Positions 63,801 to 64,000 of a stretch of DNA of 64,000 nt are shown in pieces. Under the pieces are notes generated by a model. The model was not told the origin of the DNA. It saw only the letters and a list, made by a program, of their open reading frames with translations, and searched no databases. Positions within the stretch are counted from its first letter, which is position 1. Each line of letters opens with the position of its first letter. A program made the translations under genes and the position numbers. Origin of the DNA: Phytophthora quininea (lineage: Eukaryota; Oomycota; Peronosporomycetes; Peronosporales; Peronosporaceae); the NCBI GenBank assembly GCA_011947345.1, contig JAAVTG010000802.1, positions 1 through 64,000 on the forward strand, read 5' to 3'.

Positions 63801-64000
63801 ACTGGCGATCCGACGACATGGGTACAGATCTTTACGATCCGACGTCCGATCTTTACAGATGGTTAGGACTATGGGGATCAAGAGCTGGCTCAAAGCCCAG
63901 CCCAGAATTTGATGTGTGCCGACCCGAGGGATGCCTGCAGCAGATCGATCAAGAGCGACAACCCCAGAAACGCTAAACCAGCTGGGAACTGTAGCTCCGG
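63801..64000. other. Flank of the gypsy insertion
   Basis: Begins with the ACTGG duplication. GATCCGACG words recur (63807, 63837). No gene seen. Confidence 0.5.

Overview
This is a repeat-dominated eukaryotic window with no recognisable housekeeping gene. Nearly every recognisable coding segment belongs to a transposable element, and most are broken by stops or single-base frame changes. The mixture of Ty1/copia and chromodomain Ty3/gypsy LTR retrotransposons, pogo-type, PIF/Harbinger-type and Mutator-like (MULE) DNA transposons, a Crypton-type tyrosine recombinase, and very short introns (56-119 bp, some with a CTAAC-like branch sequence) suggests a gene-poor region of an oomycete genome, probably Phytophthora or a relative. 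That assignment is inference.

Layout. 1-2388: minus-strand copia cut by the window edge, lying against a pogo-type transposase relic (2420-2840). 4.1-5.0 kb: Harbinger relic. 9.9-11.1 kb: Crypton-type recombinase relic. 13.7-14.3 kb: gypsy integrase/chromodomain tail. 15.0-19.2 kb: a MULE relic split by a complete pogo-type element (16182-18490; matching ends, TA target duplication, transposase with an intron). 19.2-20.8 kb: a minus-strand gene resembling a 2-oxoglutarate dioxygenase with a zinc finger, split by a solo gypsy LTR with a GATTT duplication. 21.9-23.1 kb: Harbinger relic. 23.1-25.2 kb: AT-rich, no gene. 25437-30314: a complete copia element with identical 388-bp LTRs and a GCAAC duplication, sitting in another pogo relic.

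32.4-36.65 kb: a gypsy chromovirus fragment split by a MULE (33511-36343). 37.6-42.6 kb: relics of two further copia lineages, one interrupted by a composite of a dispersed repeat and a gypsy fragment. 43.5-47.8 kb: two facing gag-like coding regions with a Ulp1-like protease relic between them. 49.3-51.7 kb: a SANT/DUF6818-like relic, then a Harbinger transposase with a 56-bp intron. 54.3-56.3 kb: a coiled-coil gag-like relic and a dispersed repeat. 56385-63800: a complete minus-strand chromodomain gypsy element with 348-bp LTRs and an ACTGG duplication.

The most unusual structure is a tandem series of tRNA-like A-box/B-box units, on the sense strand, between the chromodomain and the polypurine tract of that gypsy element. 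The history is one of nested insertion: duplications, terminal repeats and conserved reading frames across insertion points give the relative order of several events. The young copia (identical LTRs) has single-base frame breaks next to short homopolymers, so assembly error cannot be excluded.
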